Assembly: GCA_038215275.1 (NCBI GenBank)
Contig: JBBQRA010000281.1
Location: 1-6,894 of the forward strand
DNA from: Ga0077553 sp038215275
GTDB taxonomy: Bacteria > Acidobacteriota > Terriglobia > Bryobacterales > Bryobacteraceae
Direction: 5' to 3'
Length of the DNA: 6,894 nucleotides
Below, one piece after another: positions 6,230 through 6,894 of the stretch (positions are counted from its first letter, which is position 1; the number at the start of each line of letters is the position of its first letter). The translations under genes and the position numbers were made by a program. The notes beneath the pieces are model-generated. The model ran no database searches and had not been told where the DNA came from. It saw only the letters and a list, made by a program, of their open reading frames with translations.

Positions 6230-6230
6230 C

Positions 6231-6894
6231 ATGACGATCTTCCTCCTCGCACTGAACTTACTCGATCTTGAAAAACTTGCGCTCGCCCATAATGCGGCCT
6301 ATCAACAGGCCGAGTTGCAGGTGCGCGTTGCCGAAGGCCAGCGCAAACAAGCCGGCCTTTACCCCAACCCTTCCATCGGCTTCAATAGTGAGCACAACTC
6401 GCCTAACCCCGCCGTGCGCTGGGGCTCCAACGGTGGCGTCATCGGCCAACGCATCGTCACCGGGGGCAAGCTCGGCGTCGAAAAGGCTCTGGCTGACCGC
6501 GAGATCGACGAGGCCCGCGCTCGCCGCGACCTCGCCCGCCTCGAACTCTCGGGCCACTTGCGCCGGCTCTATTACCACGCGCTCGGGGAACAGCAACTCC
6601 TCACCGTACGGGAGCAACTCTCGAAGACGGCTGGTGAAACCGCCGGCATCTTCCGCCAACTCCTGAACACCGGGCTCGCCGATGAACCCGACGTGCTCTC
6701 TGCCGACGTCGAAGCGCAACGAGCCGCCGTCCGCCTCACCCAGGCCCGGCAGGCTCTCGAACGGACCCGCCTCCAACTTACCGCCGTGGTGCAACAAGAG
6801 ATCGGTCCCGAGCCGCTGGAAGGCGATTTCCTCGCCCTACCCGCTCTCGAACGGCCCGCCGTCTGGTCGCTCATCGAGGCCGAAAATCCGGAGC
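6231..6894 (+). CDS. TolC/CusC-type outer-membrane efflux protein, N-terminal part
   Basis: This gene starts at ATG 6231, one base after the oxidase stop, and is open to the window end; 221 residues are visible of the 420-470 usual for the family. TolC-family (OEP) trimers form the outer-membrane channel and periplasmic tunnel of efflux pumps or type I secretion. Landmarks are an N-terminal helix (LEKLALAHNAAYQQAELQV, residues 13-31), the turn into a beta strand AGLYPNPSIGF (41-51), then long Ala/Leu/Arg-rich heptad-like helices with the hallmark TGLADEPDVLSADVEAQRA near 147-165. Next to a copper oxidase, a CusC/CzcC-like role in metal efflux is the likely use. The N-terminus is odd: only MTIFLLALNLL precedes the first family helix, so the signal peptide is very short or absent. 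No better in-frame start was found between the upstream stop (about 6093) and 6231. The ribosome site is weak (GAAG, 6223-6226). Confidence 0.88.
   Translation, partial: MTIFLLALNLLDLEKLALAHNAAYQQAELQVRVAEGQRKQAGLYPNPSIGFNSEHNSPNPAVRWGSNGGVIGQRIVTGGKLGVEKALADREIDEARARRDLARLELSGHLRRLYYHALGEQQLLTVREQLSKTAGETAGIFRQLLNTGLADEPDVLSADVEAQRAAVRLTQARQALERTRLQLTAVVQQEIGPEPLEGDFLALPALERPAVWSLIEAENPE

Noticed and set aside
5165..6232. Long minus-strand open frame of 355 codons opposite the multicopper oxidase
   Set aside because: It mirrors the oxidase codons: its His/Val/Asp richness follows from the GC-rich + strand codon pattern. No domain is recognisable and the + strand gene has complete copper ligands.

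Overview
The window looks like chromosomal DNA of a GC-rich Gram-negative bacterium (by eye roughly 60 % GC). The Gram-negative reading rests on a TolC-type outer-membrane efflux protein and on Tat-exported copper and lipoprotein proteins. The gene mix resembles soil Acidobacteriota of the Solibacter/Bryobacter kind, but that is recollection of gene style, not a search result. Every convincing gene is on the + strand.

Region 1 (2-664) is the C-terminal part of a PLP enzyme of the alpha-oxoamine synthase family, best matched to glycine C-acetyltransferase (2-amino-3-ketobutyrate CoA ligase, Kbl) of threonine/glycine metabolism. About 300 bases with no convincing gene follow; they contain two GC-rich imperfect hairpins.

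Region 2 (966-4436) is a compact three-gene unit: a small alpha/alpha-toroid protein with prenyltransferase/squalene-oxidase-type repeats, a DUF362 protein that begins with a Tat signal ending in a lipobox, and an FAD-dependent oxidoreductase related to UDP-galactopyranose mutase and amine oxidases. The first two genes overlap by four bases (GTGA) and the third follows closely. None of the three has a function that can be assigned from sequence. Their linkage is the least explained part of the window. A hairpin followed by a pyrimidine-rich run lies just after the third gene.

Region 3 (4703-6894) is a copper-handling and efflux unit: a 95-residue secreted Cys/His protein missed by a simple ATG search because it starts at GTG, a two-domain multicopper oxidase with a Tat signal and a complete set of copper ligands, and the first 221 residues of a TolC/CusC-type outer-membrane efflux protein that runs off the window. 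In families of this kind the adaptor and pump of an RND system often lie downstream; here that is a prediction. The gap before this unit (4437-4702) contains a perfect 16-bp palindrome that could be an operator.

No tRNA, rRNA, CRISPR array, insertion sequence or attachment site was seen.
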